NCBI RefSeq assembly: GCF_003443895.1
Contig: NZ_QQOA01000047.1
Span: 1 to 53,082, forward strand
DNA length: 53,082 nucleotides
Reading direction: 5' to 3'
DNA from: Paraburkholderia phosphatilytica
Lineage (GTDB): Bacteria > Pseudomonadota > Gammaproteobacteria > Burkholderiales > Burkholderiaceae
Each line of letters starts with the position of its first letter. Within the stretch, counting starts at the first letter, position 1. This document shows positions 1-8,225 of this stretch, one piece after another. The notes beneath the pieces were generated by a model that was given only the letters and a program-made list of their open reading frames with translations, was not told the origin of the DNA and did no database searches. Made by a program: the position numbers and the translations under genes.

Positions 1-166
1 TATCGACGTGGACGTGTCGGGCCTGCTGCAGCGCGAGCAGAACCTCGACCAGGCCGGCGACAAGCTGCTCGAATCGATGCTCGCCACCGCGAACGGGCGC
101 TGGATTTCGGCGGAAACGCTGGGCCATCGCGAGTTCGTGCTCACGCGTCTGTTCGAAAGCGCGTGA
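1..166 (+). CDS. UxaA-family lyase, C-terminal fragment (altronate/galactarate dehydratase or sulfolactate sulfo-lyase large subunit)
   Basis: This is the last 54 codons of a gene cut by the window edge; it reads in frame from base 2 to a TGA. The tail contains GDKLLESMLATANGR followed by AETLGHREFVLTRL and an ending of FESA, a pattern I associate with C-termini of the UxaA/GarD dehydratase family. The same fold serves altronate and galactarate dehydratases and SuyB, the large subunit of (R)-sulfolactate sulfo-lyase. Too little is visible to choose between them from this piece. The HpsN/HpsO/HpsP-like genes downstream make SuyB an attractive reading, but that is inference. The DctA-type transporter follows on the same strand after 175 bases. 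Confidence 0.6.
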   Translation, partial: IDVDVSGLLQREQNLDQAGDKLLESMLATANGRWISAETLGHREFVLTRLFESA

Positions 167-243
167 CGTGACGCCTGTAGCAGGCAACCGCGCAGTACCC
201 ATGCAGTACCGATAGAAGAAGCAGGGTAGACCGAAGTCCCCGT

Positions 244-259
244 CCGGCGTGCACGCCGG
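244..259. other. Perfect 16-bp palindrome in the intergenic region
   Basis: CCGGCGTGCACGCCGG is fully self-complementary and lies between the UxaA-family stop and the DctA-like start. It could form a strong RNA hairpin ending the upstream message, or be a protein-binding site. No T-run follows, so an intrinsic terminator is not proven. Confidence 0.35.
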
Positions 260-341
260 CACGACGCCGTCCTAAGAAGCGGCGCGTGCCGTGCGCTGCG
301 CCCGTTTTCTTCTGGCAGCAGCGAGTGGAGGAGACACCATC

Positions 342-1730
342 TTGCGCATGCTCAAGCATCTCTATGTGCAAGTCCTGATCGGACTTGCGGCCGGCATCGT
401 CGTCGGTCATTTCGCGCCGTCGCTAGGCGTCCAGTTCAAGCCGCTCGGCGATACCTTCATCCGCCTGATCAAGATGCTGATCACCCTGCTGATCTTCTGC
501 ACGGTGGCGGTCGGCATCGCGCGGATGGAAAGCCTGAAGCAGGTCGGGCGCGTCGGCGTGAAGACGCTGATCTACTTCGAGGTGGTCACCACGATCGCGC
601 TCGTGATTAGCCTCGTAATCGCGAACGTCGTGCATCCGGGCGCGGGCCTCAACGTCGATCCCGCGACGCTCGATGCGAGCGGCGTGTCGCGTTTCATGAA
701 CGAAGCGCACACGCAGTCGCAGTCGAATTTCCTCGAACTGATCGTGCCGAACTCGGTGGTCGGTGCATTCGCGCGCGGCGATCTGCTACAGGTGCTGCTG
801 TTTTCGGTGCTGTTCGGGCTCGCGCTATCGATCATGTCGGCGCGTAGCCGCCTGCTGCTGCGCTCGATCGAACAGTTCGGCGACGTGCTGATGCGCATCG
901 TCGAGATGATCATGCGGCTTGCGCCGTTCGGTGCGTTCGGCGCGATCGCGTTTACGGTCGGCAAATATGGGATCGCGAGCCTGCAGCAACTCGGCCTGCT
1001 GATTCTCTGCTTCTACGTGACAAGCATCCTGTTCGTCGGCATCGTGCTCGGCGCGGCGTGCCGCTGGGCCGGGGTCGGGCTGTGGCCGCTCCTCAAGTAT
1101 CTGCGCGAGGAACTGCTGATCGTGCTCGGCACGTCGACCACCGAATCCGTGCTGCCGCAGCTGATGGAAAAGCTCGAACGGCTGGGCTGTCCGAAGTCGA
1201 TTGTCGGTCTGGTGCTGCCCACCGGCTATTCGTTCAACCTCGACGGCGCCGCGATCTATCTCACGATGACGTCGCTGTTCATCGCGCAGGCCACCAACAC
1301 GCACCTCACGCTGATGCAGCAACTCGGGCTGCTGGCCATCCTGATGCTCACGTCGAAGGGCGGCGCAGGTGTGGCGGGCGCGGCGCTCGTCGCGCTGACC
1401 GCGACGCTGTCGTCGCATCAGGTCATTCCGGTCGCGGGTATCACGCTCATCCTCGGGATCGACCGCGTGCTGAACGAGGTCCGCGCGATCGTGAACATGA
1501 TCGGCAATTCGGTCGCGACGCTCGTCGTCGCGCGCTGGGAAGGCGAGTTCGATGTCGAGACGGCGCGCGCCGTGCTCGCGTCGCCGCATGACGCTTCGAC
1601 GGACGAAGCCTCGCCGCAGGAGCGCTCGCCGATCGAAAACGCGATGCTGCGGTTGCCGCCGCGTCCCACCTCGAAGCGGTCTGCGCAGCTCAAGACGTTC
1701 GCCGCGACAGGAGCGCGCGATGCGTCATAG
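342..1730 (+). CDS. DctA-type C4-dicarboxylate (or related organic acid) : cation symporter
   Basis: An inner-membrane carrier of the dicarboxylate/amino acid:cation symporter family, about 462 residues, close to the usual 430-445 plus a hydrophilic tail. The N-terminus LYVQVLIGLAAGIVVGHF, the KPLGDTFIRLIKMLI segment, the GYSFNLDGAAIYLTMTSLFI stretch and the SKGGAGVAGAALVAL re-entrant region are typical of DctA. I chose the TTG at 342 because GGAGGAG at 327-333 sits 8 bases upstream; the ATG at 348 (six bases later) is the alternative. The last 60 residues are charged and unusual for DctA. The gene lies between a UxaA-family lyase gene and a LacI regulator it overlaps tail to tail by 6 bases, so its cargo may be an acid of this catabolic locus rather than succinate. 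Confidence 0.85.
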   Translation: MRMLKHLYVQVLIGLAAGIVVGHFAPSLGVQFKPLGDTFIRLIKMLITLLIFCTVAVGIARMESLKQVGRVGVKTLIYFEVVTTIALVISLVIANVVHPGAGLNVDPATLDASGVSRFMNEAHTQSQSNFLELIVPNSVVGAFARGDLLQVLLFSVLFGLALSIMSARSRLLLRSIEQFGDVLMRIVEMIMRLAPFGAFGAIAFTVGKYGIASLQQLGLLILCFYVTSILFVGIVLGAACRWAGVGLWPLLKYLREELLIVLGTSTTESVLPQLMEKLERLGCPKSIVGLVLPTGYSFNLDGAAIYLTMTSLFIAQATNTHLTLMQQLGLLAILMLTSKGGAGVAGAALVALTATLSSHQVIPVAGITLILGIDRVLNEVRAIVNMIGNSVATLVVARWEGEFDVETARAVLASPHDASTDEASPQERSPIENAMLRLPPRPTSKRSAQLKTFAATGARDAS

Positions 1731-2753
1731 CGGAGGTGGTGCGCTCGTGCCGCGCACCACGAGTTCGATCGGAAGTGTCTCGCTGGTGGGTACGCGATCG
1801 AGCGTCAGCCAGTCGAGCAGCGCAGTCGCTGCGCGCTGGCCGAGTTCGTACGTGGGCAGCAGCACGGTGGAGAGTCCTGGCGTGACCTGCGACGAGATCG
1901 GCAGATTGTCGCAACCGACGATGGACAGCTCGCGCGGCACCGCGATGTTCATGCTCTGCGCCTCGAACAGGCAGCCGAGCGCGAGCACGTCGTTACCGCA
2001 GAACACGGCGGTCGGGCGCGGCCGCAACTGCATCAGATGCTTGAGCCCGGCGCGGCCGCTATCGAAGCCGAACGGCTCTTCGATCACGTTCGCCTCCGGC
2101 AGCTTCATGCCGGCCTTCGCGAGTTCGTCGCGAAAGCCTTCCACACGCTGCCGCGCGCGATCGTTGTGGCGCGTGAAGCCAGAGATCATGCCGAACTCGC
2201 GATGGCCCAGCGAAATGAAATGCTGCGCGGCGAGCCGGCCGATCAGACGGTTGTCGAAGCCGATCAGCGGTGCCTGCTGGTCCGGACCGGACACCGTGTC
2301 GGTCCACGTGATGAGCAGTGGAATGCGGCTCGCGCGAACGAGTTCCCAGGTTTCATGCGCGTGTTCCGCGCCGACCAGCACGAGCGCGTCGATCGCGCGT
2401 TCGAGCAGTGCGCGGGCCGCTTCCGCTTCCGCGACCAGGTTGTATTCGTGCGCCGAGATCAGCAACTGGTAGCCGGCGCCCGCGAGCGTGCCCTGCAGAC
2501 CTTGCACCGCGCGCGCGAAGATTGCGTTGTCCAGTGTCGGCACGATCGCGCCGATCATGCGCGCGCGACCGAGCGCGAGCGCGCGTGCCGCGCCGTCCGG
2601 TACGTAGCCGAGCCGCGTGACGGCCTGCAGAATGCGCTCGCGGGTGTGCGGCTTGACCATCTCGGGATTGGACAGCGCGCGCGAAACCGTCGAGGTGGAC
2701 AGGCCAACGAGTGCTGCGACATCGGCGATGCGCGGGCGCGTAACGGTCGTCAT
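1725..2753 (-). CDS. LacI-family transcriptional regulator
   Basis: A 342-residue repressor-type protein. Residues 8-30 form the LacI helix-turn-helix (IADVAALVGLSTSTVSRALS) with a hinge ending near RLGYVPDGAARALA. The rest is a periplasmic-binding-protein-like effector domain (ARMIGAIVPTLDNAIFARAVQG onward, with GCDNLPISSQVTPGLSTV near the end). It is divergent from the HpsN-like operon. The 294-base gap between them carries two 20-bp palindromes of LacI type, so the protein very likely controls that operon and perhaps itself. It overlaps the stop of the convergent transporter by 6 bases. The effector cannot be read from the sequence; the operon's substrate is the obvious candidate. Confidence 0.92.
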   Translation of the reverse strand: MTTVTRPRIADVAALVGLSTSTVSRALSNPEMVKPHTRERILQAVTRLGYVPDGAARALALGRARMIGAIVPTLDNAIFARAVQGLQGTLAGAGYQLLISAHEYNLVAEAEAARALLERAIDALVLVGAEHAHETWELVRASRIPLLITWTDTVSGPDQQAPLIGFDNRLIGRLAAQHFISLGHREFGMISGFTRHNDRARQRVEGFRDELAKAGMKLPEANVIEEPFGFDSGRAGLKHLMQLRPRPTAVFCGNDVLALGCLFEAQSMNIAVPRELSIVGCDNLPISSQVTPGLSTVLLPTYELGQRAATALLDWLTLDRVPTSETLPIELVVRGTSAPPPL

Positions 2754-2875
2754 ACGGGGTGCGTCCGGAGCGGATCAAGCACTCATTGTAGAGTCGCCCG
2801 CACGTTTGAACCATGAGGGAATGATGCGGACCAGGTGCAATCCCCGATGTAGTGATGGCAGAGAGTCTCTATAGT

Positions 2876-2895
2876 AAATGCAAGCGGTTGCATTT
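2876..2895. promoter_or_regulatory. LacI-family operator, copy 1
   Basis: AAATGCAAGCGGTTGCATTT is a palindrome with one central mismatch. It matches copy 2 in 19 of 20 positions and carries the central CG-type core usual for LacI/GalR family sites. It starts 110 bases before copy 2, which would suit looping by a tetramer or two dimers. Confidence 0.8.
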
Positions 2896-2985
2896 CGCTG
2901 CTGTCGAAAAATTTGAAGAGTGTGAGCGCCGCGTTTTGCGGACTCAGCCTAAAGCAAGAGACGCAACCATTCTTTTTTCTCATCA

Positions 2986-3005
2986 AAATGCAAGCGCTTG
3001 CATTT
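2986..3005. promoter_or_regulatory. LacI-family operator, copy 2 (perfect palindrome)
   Basis: AAATGCAAGCGCTTGCATTT is a perfect 20-bp inverted repeat, 42 bases upstream of the ATG at 3048. Its position next to the start of the operon is right for a repressor site. Confidence 0.85.
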
Positions 3006-3047
3006 GGCGGTTCGACGAGCCGGCCACTGCGGTGCAAGGAGCAGACC

Positions 3048-4361
3048 ATGAGCGTTCTATACGTGAAGAAGGCCGCGAAAACCCCTGAGACGGAAACGGC
3101 GACGGCCCGCAAAGTCGTCGACGAGATGCTCGCGGAGATCGAGGCGAACGGCGAGGCCGCGGTACGCGCGTATGCCGCGAAACTCGATCATTGGGAAGGC
3201 TCGATCATCGTGCCGCCGGACGAAGTCGAGCGGCGCACGCGTGAAGTGCCGGCCCACATCCGCGCCGACATCGACTTCGCGGTGAAGCAGGTGCACGACT
3301 TCGCGACCGCGCAGCGCCGTTCGATCGAAGAGTTTTCCGTCGAACTGCATCCCGGCGTGACCGCGGGTCAACGCGTGATTCCGGTCAATGTCGTCGGCTG
3401 CTATGCGCCTGCGGGGCGCTATGCGCACATCGCGTCGGCCTACATGGGCGTGGCGACGGCGAAGGCAGCGGGCGTCAAGACCATCATCGCGTGCTCGAGC
3501 CCGTTTCGCGGCGGCGGCATTCATCCGTACGTGTTGTACGCGTTCAAGGCGGCGGGCGCGGACATTGTGATGACGCTCGGCGGCGTGCAGGCGATCGCGT
3601 CGATGGCGTATGGGCTCTTCACCGGCAAGCCAGCCGATGTCGTCGTCGGTCCCGGCAACAAGTTCGTCGCCGAAGCGAAGCGCACGCTGTTCGGCAAGGT
3701 GGGCATCGACGTGTTCGCGGGTCCGTCCGAAGTCGCGGTGATTGCCGACGAAACGGCCGACCCGGCGATCGTCGCGAGCGATCTCGTCGGTCAGGCGGAG
3801 CATGGGCACGAATCGCCGGCGTGGCTCTTCACGACGTCGAAGGCGCTCGCGGCCGAAGTGATGGCGCGCGTGCCGCGCCTGATCGACGACTTGCCGCCCA
3901 CCGCGCGCGACGCTGCCGCGGCAGCATGGCGCGACTACGGCGAGGTAATCGTCTGCGATTCGCGCGAGGAGATCGTCGAGATCTCGGACCGCTACGCGTC
4001 CGAGCATCTCGAAGTGCACGCGACCGATCTCGATTGGTGGCTCGCGAACCTGACCTGCTACGGCTCGCTCTTTCTTGGCGAAGAGACCACGGTTGCGTTC
4101 GGCGACAAGACGAGCGGCCCCAACCACGTGCTGCCCACCAAGGGCGCGGCGCGCTATTCCGGCGGTCTTTCCGTGCATAAGTTCGTGAAGACGCTGACAT
4201 GGCAGCGCATGACGCGTGACGGCGCGAAGAAGATCGGCGAGGTCACCGCGCGCATTTCGCGTCTCGAAGGGATGGAAGCGCACGCGCGCACCGCGGACGA
4301 TCGTCTGCGCAAGTATTTCCCCGACGAGGTGTTCGAGCGCGGCGAGGCCGTCAAGGTCTAG
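3048..4361 (+). CDS. Histidinol-dehydrogenase-family enzyme, HpsN-like (sulfopropanediol 3-dehydrogenase candidate)
   Basis: A 437-residue NAD- and zinc-dependent enzyme of the HisD family that oxidises an alcohol twice to a carboxylate. All expected ligands are present: Gln249 and His252 (GQAEHG), the catalytic Glu319-His320 pair (SEHLE), Asp353 (FGDKTSGPNHVLPT) and His412 (GMEAHAR). It is not in a histidine operon. It is followed by an SDR, a zinc alcohol dehydrogenase and an MFS carrier, the same company HpsN keeps in dihydroxypropanesulfonate degraders, where it turns (R)-2,3-dihydroxypropane-1-sulfonate into (R)-sulfolactate. The start at 3048 has AAGGAG at 3036-3041. The substrate is inferred; another vicinal diol or sugar alcohol remains possible. 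Confidence 0.85.
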   Translation: MSVLYVKKAAKTPETETATARKVVDEMLAEIEANGEAAVRAYAAKLDHWEGSIIVPPDEVERRTREVPAHIRADIDFAVKQVHDFATAQRRSIEEFSVELHPGVTAGQRVIPVNVVGCYAPAGRYAHIASAYMGVATAKAAGVKTIIACSSPFRGGGIHPYVLYAFKAAGADIVMTLGGVQAIASMAYGLFTGKPADVVVGPGNKFVAEAKRTLFGKVGIDVFAGPSEVAVIADETADPAIVASDLVGQAEHGHESPAWLFTTSKALAAEVMARVPRLIDDLPPTARDAAAAAWRDYGEVIVCDSREEIVEISDRYASEHLEVHATDLDWWLANLTCYGSLFLGEETTVAFGDKTSGPNHVLPTKGAARYSGGLSVHKFVKTLTWQRMTRDGAKKIGEVTARISRLEGMEAHARTADDRLRKYFPDEVFERGEAVKV

Positions 4362-4426
4362 GCGCACGCAGCCGGCGCGCTTTCGCGCAGTCATCTCGAA
4401 CCGGAGTCATCGAACCGGAGTTATCG

Positions 4427-5200
4427 ATGGATGCAGACGCACTACAGATGTTCAGCCTCGCGGGCCGCACCGCGCTCGTGACGGGCGGCAACGCGGGAAT
4501 CGGTCTGGCGATGGCGCGCGCGCTGGGTCGCGGCGGCGCGCGCGTGGTGCTGGCGGCGCGTCGCGAGGATGCGCTGCGCGAAGCGGTGGCGAGCCTCGAC
4601 CGCGATCGCATCGCCACGCACTGGGTTGCCTGCGACCTGAGCGATCCCGCCGCAGCGAAAACGTGCGCGGAGCAGGCGTTACAGCAGACCGGCCGCATCG
4701 ACATTCTCGTCAACGCGGCCGGCGTAAACCTGCGTCAGCCGTTCGAGGCGATCACGCCGCAAACGTGGCAAACGCAGATCGCGTTGCATCTGGGCGCGCC
4801 GTTCTTTCTGACCCAGGCGCTCGCACCGCAGATGAAGGACTGCGGCTGGGGCAGGGTGATCAACATTGCGTCGTTGCAGTCGTATCGCGCGTTTCCCGAC
4901 AGCGCGCCGTACGGCGCGGGCAAAGGCGGCATCGTGCAGCTGACGCGGGCGATCGCGCAGGCGTGGGGCCGGCACGGCATCACCTGCAACGCGATCGGCC
5001 CGGGCTTCTTCCCGACGGCGCTCACCGCAGCCGTATTCGCGGACGAAGCGCTCGCGCGCCGGCACGCGGAGCAGACCTGCATTGGACGCAATGGCCAACT
5101 GGACGATCTCGCTGGCCTCACCGTGTTTCTCGCGAGCGATGCGTCCGCCTATATCAGCGGTCAGACCATCATGGTCGATGGCGGCTACACGGCGCGCTGA
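4427..5200 (+). CDS. Short-chain dehydrogenase/reductase, HpsO-like position
   Basis: A 257-residue classical SDR with the cofactor motif TGGNAGIG (19-26), NAAG (96-99) and the Ser149, Tyr162, Lys166 catalytic set (PYGAGK). The C-terminus ISGQTIMVDGGY is typical of gluconate 5-dehydrogenase/3-oxoacyl reductase relatives. It lies 65 bases after the HpsN-like gene and 27 bases before the zinc dehydrogenase. In hps clusters an SDR (HpsO) and a zinc dehydrogenase (HpsP) interconvert the two enantiomers of dihydroxypropanesulfonate through the ketone, so this gene fits that role. The gap before it contains a short direct repeat (ATCGAACCGGAGT-like) just upstream of the start. Confidence 0.88.
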   Translation: MDADALQMFSLAGRTALVTGGNAGIGLAMARALGRGGARVVLAARREDALREAVASLDRDRIATHWVACDLSDPAAAKTCAEQALQQTGRIDILVNAAGVNLRQPFEAITPQTWQTQIALHLGAPFFLTQALAPQMKDCGWGRVINIASLQSYRAFPDSAPYGAGKGGIVQLTRAIAQAWGRHGITCNAIGPGFFPTALTAAVFADEALARRHAEQTCIGRNGQLDDLAGLTVFLASDASAYISGQTIMVDGGYTAR

Positions 5201-5227
5201 CGACCACGATCGACGGAGACAGTTTCA

Positions 5228-6235
5228 ATGAAAGCCCTTGTTTATACGCAGCCGAATGAAATGCAGTTGCAGGAGCGTGAGCGCCCGGTACCCGCCGACG
5301 GCGAAGTCGTACTGAAGATCGACGCGGTCGGAATCTGCGGTTCCGACATGCACGCGTTCCATGGACACGACCCGCGCCGCAAACCGGGTCTCGTGCTCGG
5401 CCACGAGTTTGCCGGCACCGTGACCGCGAGTCGCGCGGCGGGATGGAATGAGGGCATGCGCGTCACCGGCAATCCGCTGATCACCTGCGGCGCCTGCGAA
5501 TTCTGCGTGCAGGGTCGCGACAATCTGTGCGCGAACCGCACGATGGTCGGCATGACGCGGCCAGGCGCGTTCGCCGAATACATGTCGATCCCGGCCTCGA
5601 GCCTGGTGGCGATTCCGCAGGACATGCCCGCGCGCCACGCGGCTGTGACGGAACCCGCTGCAACCGCGCTTCATGCGATCAACCTGTCGATGCGCTCGCT
5701 CGCACGCCCGCTGCCGGAATGCAAGGTTCTGGTGATCGGCGGCGGCGCGATCGGCCTGTTCAGCGCGTTGCTGCTGCGCTCGTACGGTTGCCGCGAGACA
5801 GTGCTCGCCGAGACGAATGCGTCGCGGCGCGCATCGGCGGAACGTCACGCGGCGTGCCGCACGATCGATCCGTTGCAGTCGGCGGTCGAGTCCGATCACT
5901 ACGACCTCGTGATCGATGCCGTCGGTGCGAAAGCGACGCGCACGAGCGCGCTGCAGGCGGTGAAGCCGGGCGGCGTCGTAATGCACATCGGCCTGCAGGA
6001 CTGGGCGAGCGAAATTGACATGCGCAAGCTCACGCTCGCGGAAATCACGCTGCTCGGCACCTACACGTACACGATGGCGGATCTGCGCGCGACGGTCCGC
6101 GCCTTGCGCGAACGCGCATTCGGCACGCTGGAGTGGCTCGACGAGCGGCCGTTGTCGGAAGGCGCGCGGGCATTCGCGGATCTGGACCGGGGACTGGCCA
6201 CGTCGGCGAAGGTGCTGCTCGTGCCCGCACTTTAG
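5228..6235 (+). CDS. Zinc-containing medium-chain alcohol dehydrogenase, HpsP-like position
   Basis: A 335-residue MDR enzyme. The catalytic zinc ligands are Cys37 (GICGSD) and His59-Glu60 (LGHEFAG). The structural zinc loop has all four cysteines (Cys87, 90, 93, 101 in TCGACEFC...NLC). The Rossmann glycine motif GGGAIG is at 171-176. It resembles threonine/sorbitol/galactitol dehydrogenases and is slightly short for them. It is the third gene of the operon, 27 bases after the SDR, and probably acts on the same hydroxyl in the opposite stereochemistry or on the ketone made by it. The substrate is inferred only from context. Confidence 0.88.
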   Translation: MKALVYTQPNEMQLQERERPVPADGEVVLKIDAVGICGSDMHAFHGHDPRRKPGLVLGHEFAGTVTASRAAGWNEGMRVTGNPLITCGACEFCVQGRDNLCANRTMVGMTRPGAFAEYMSIPASSLVAIPQDMPARHAAVTEPAATALHAINLSMRSLARPLPECKVLVIGGGAIGLFSALLLRSYGCRETVLAETNASRRASAERHAACRTIDPLQSAVESDHYDLVIDAVGAKATRTSALQAVKPGGVVMHIGLQDWASEIDMRKLTLAEITLLGTYTYTMADLRATVRALRERAFGTLEWLDERPLSEGARAFADLDRGLATSAKVLLVPAL

Positions 6236-6319
6236 CAGCAAGCAATGCGGCGAGCGCCTGCCCGCCGGAACCGACGGTATCGATGCAGCCGGCCATGCAA
6301 AACCATTCAGGAGACAACC

Positions 6320-7726
6320 ATGAAGGAAGAGTTGGTCATCAGGAGTGCAAGAGACGTCTCGGACTTTGTCGACGAACATCCAGGCATGCGCTCGACCGCG
6401 TTGATCGTGATGATCGCGCTGGGTGGCGTGTTCGTCGATGCCTATGACTTCACGAGTCTCGGCATCGGCGTGCCGACGCTGCAACGCACGTTCGGACTGA
6501 GTCCGTTCGAAGTCGGCAGCGTAACGGCGATGATGGCGATCGGCGCGTTCGTCGGCGCGATCTGGGGCGGCAAGGCCACCGACAAGGTGGGCCGCTACAA
6601 GATGTTTCTGGTGGATCTCGTGCTGCTCGTCGCGTCGGCACTTGGCGCCGCGTTCTCCGTCAACCTGCCGATGCTGCTGATATTCCGCTTTCTGCTCGGT
6701 CTCGGCGTGGGCCTCGACTTTCCCGTCGCGTTGAGCTTCATCGCCGAATTCGTCAGCAAGAACCGGCGCGCGGCGGGCGTCAATCTCTGGCAGCTGATGT
6801 GGTACGTCGCGGCCTCGTGTACCGGTTTGATCATCCTTCCGTTTTACTTCGCCGGCTTTGCCGACGATTTATGGCGGGTCGCGGTCGGCTTCGGCGCGGT
6901 TCCGGCGCTGATCATTCTCGGGTTGCGCTTCAAGTACGTGAAGGAAAGCGCACCGTGGGCAGCGGAGAACCTGGGGCTGGACGAAGCCGCGCGCATTCTC
7001 GAAGCGACGTACAAGATCAAGACGCGCGTGGTGCGAACGGTGAGCCGCGCGGTAACGCCGCCGCCCGACGAGGCCCGTTTCGGCGAGATCTTTTCGTCGC
7101 GGTTCCTCAAGCGGACGCTGCTCGTCTCGGTCATCTGCGCGACGCAGAGCATGGAGTATTTCGCGATCGGCTTCAACCTGCCATCGATCTCGCAGACGCT
7201 GTTCGGCAAGGAGTTCATTCACGCGATCCTCGGCGCTATCGCGTTCAACATGTTCGGGATAGGCGGTGCGCTGCTCGGCGTCGCGGTCACCCGGAAAATG
7301 GGTTCGAGAAGAATGGCGATCGCGGGCTACCTGCTGGTGCTCGTCGCGCTGCTGGCGCTGTTCGGGCTGCACGATTCGCTGTCGGTCGTCTATCGCGGTC
7401 TGCTCGTCGGGCTGATGATCCTCGGGCATTCGTTCGGACCTGGCGCGCAGGGTATGACCATGGCGGCGCTGTCGTACCCGACGCGGATCCGTGGAGTGGG
7501 CACGGGCTGGGGGCAAGGCATGGTGCGCGTGGGAAGCATCATGGGCTTCTACTTCTTCCCGATCCTGATGGCGTCGGTCGGGTTCTACAACATGATCGGA
7601 CTCCTGTTGCTCGTTCCGGCGCTCGGTTTGGTGGCGGCGTTGCTGATCAAATGGGAGCCAGTCGACAGCATGGATGGAAAGCGCGAACCGGAGCACAGTG
7701 AGTCGGTGGTGGAAGGGCTGCTTTGA
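6320..7726 (+). CDS. MFS transporter (metabolite:H+ symporter type), HpsU-like position
   Basis: A 468-residue, twelve-helix inner-membrane carrier. It has the loop 2-3 signature GKATDKVGRYK, the RFLLGLGVGLDFPVA segment and a mirrored half with GALLGVAVTRKMGSRR. The start at 6320 is preceded by CAGGAG at 6308-6313. It is last in the operon after the three dehydrogenase genes and therefore the likely importer of their substrate. In hps clusters of Cupriavidus an MFS protein (HpsU) fills this place. The DctA-type carrier upstream would then handle a different acid. The gene is followed by a strong hairpin at 7750-7772. Confidence 0.88.
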   Translation: MKEELVIRSARDVSDFVDEHPGMRSTALIVMIALGGVFVDAYDFTSLGIGVPTLQRTFGLSPFEVGSVTAMMAIGAFVGAIWGGKATDKVGRYKMFLVDLVLLVASALGAAFSVNLPMLLIFRFLLGLGVGLDFPVALSFIAEFVSKNRRAAGVNLWQLMWYVAASCTGLIILPFYFAGFADDLWRVAVGFGAVPALIILGLRFKYVKESAPWAAENLGLDEAARILEATYKIKTRVVRTVSRAVTPPPDEARFGEIFSSRFLKRTLLVSVICATQSMEYFAIGFNLPSISQTLFGKEFIHAILGAIAFNMFGIGGALLGVAVTRKMGSRRMAIAGYLLVLVALLALFGLHDSLSVVYRGLLVGLMILGHSFGPGAQGMTMAALSYPTRIRGVGTGWGQGMVRVGSIMGFYFFPILMASVGFYNMIGLLLLVPALGLVAALLIKWEPVDSMDGKREPEHSESVVEGLL

Positions 7727-7749
7727 GGCCGCTTTGAGTTGTTTGCCGG

Positions 7750-7772
7750 GCGCTGCCGCGAAACGGCAGCGC
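7750..7772. terminator. Hairpin between convergent operons
   Basis: GCGCTGCCG (7750-7758), loop CGAAA, CGGCAGCGC (7764-7772): a perfect 9-bp GC-rich stem. It sits between the ends of the MFS gene (+) and the epsilon-subunit gene (-), so it can serve both strands. No clear T-run follows on either side. Confidence 0.6.
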
Positions 7773-7777
7773 ATCCA

Positions 7778-8215
7778 TCAACGCACGCCGGAATCCCGCT
7801 GCATCGCAAGCGCGAAGAACCGCCGGATCTCGTCCATCAGATCGGCTCTCGCCGCCGCGAAATCGAACGTAGTGGGGCGCTGGTCTGCGTGGCGCATCCG
7901 CCAGTCGCGCGCGGCCCGGCGCGCGGTATCGGCACGCGCGGCGTCGAGTTCGGCGCTGCGCAGCGCATGGTCGACGACGAGCGTCACGCCATCGCGCGCC
8001 ACCTCCAGTACGCCGCCCGCCACCAGCAGCCGATGCGGCGCGTCGTTCGTCGCTTCGGTGATCGTCACGACGCCTGGGCGGATCGTCGTGAAAAGCGGGA
8101 TGTGGCGTGGACAGATGCCGAGCTCTCCGCTTTCGCCCGGCACGACCACGAAGCGCGCATCGCCCGAATACAGCGATGCGCCGACACTGACGATGTCGAG
8201 CCTGAAGCTGCTCAA
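7778..8215 (-). CDS. atpC: F-type ATP synthase epsilon subunit (orphan copy)
   Basis: A 145-residue F1 epsilon chain, similar in length to the E. coli protein (139). The N-terminal beta-sandwich is well kept (FRLDIVSVGASLYSG, GELGICPRHIPLFTTIRPG, GGVLEVARDGVTLVVD), as is the C-terminal helical hairpin. The start is the TTG at 8215, since GAGGAG lies 6 bases upstream and the homologous sequence begins there; the gamma stop is 11 bases before. Epsilon binds gamma in the rotor of F1 and inhibits hydrolysis. Here no alpha, beta or delta gene is nearby, so the protein is either a spare rotor part for the housekeeping enzyme or an evolutionary remnant. It ends the phaC-to-atpC operon. Confidence 0.88.
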   Translation of the reverse strand: MSSFRLDIVSVGASLYSGDARFVVVPGESGELGICPRHIPLFTTIRPGVVTITEATNDAPHRLLVAGGVLEVARDGVTLVVDHALRSAELDAARADTARRAARDWRMRHADQRPTTFDFAAARADLMDEIRRFFALAMQRDSGVR

Positions 8216-8225
8216 TGCGTGCTCC

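Noticed and set aside
825..1589. Long antisense open frame opposite the DctA-like gene
   Set aside because: It is rich in Arg and charged low-complexity sequence, as expected from the reverse of high-GC codons, and the plus strand encodes a clear transporter.
3048..4361. Assignment as histidine-biosynthetic HisD
   Set aside because: No other his genes are nearby, and the neighbours (SDR, zinc dehydrogenase, MFS, LacI) point to a catabolic paralog of HpsN type.
3057..4394. 445-codon antisense frame opposite the HisD-like gene
   Set aside because: Composition is typical of a GC shadow; the plus strand has all HisD catalytic residues.
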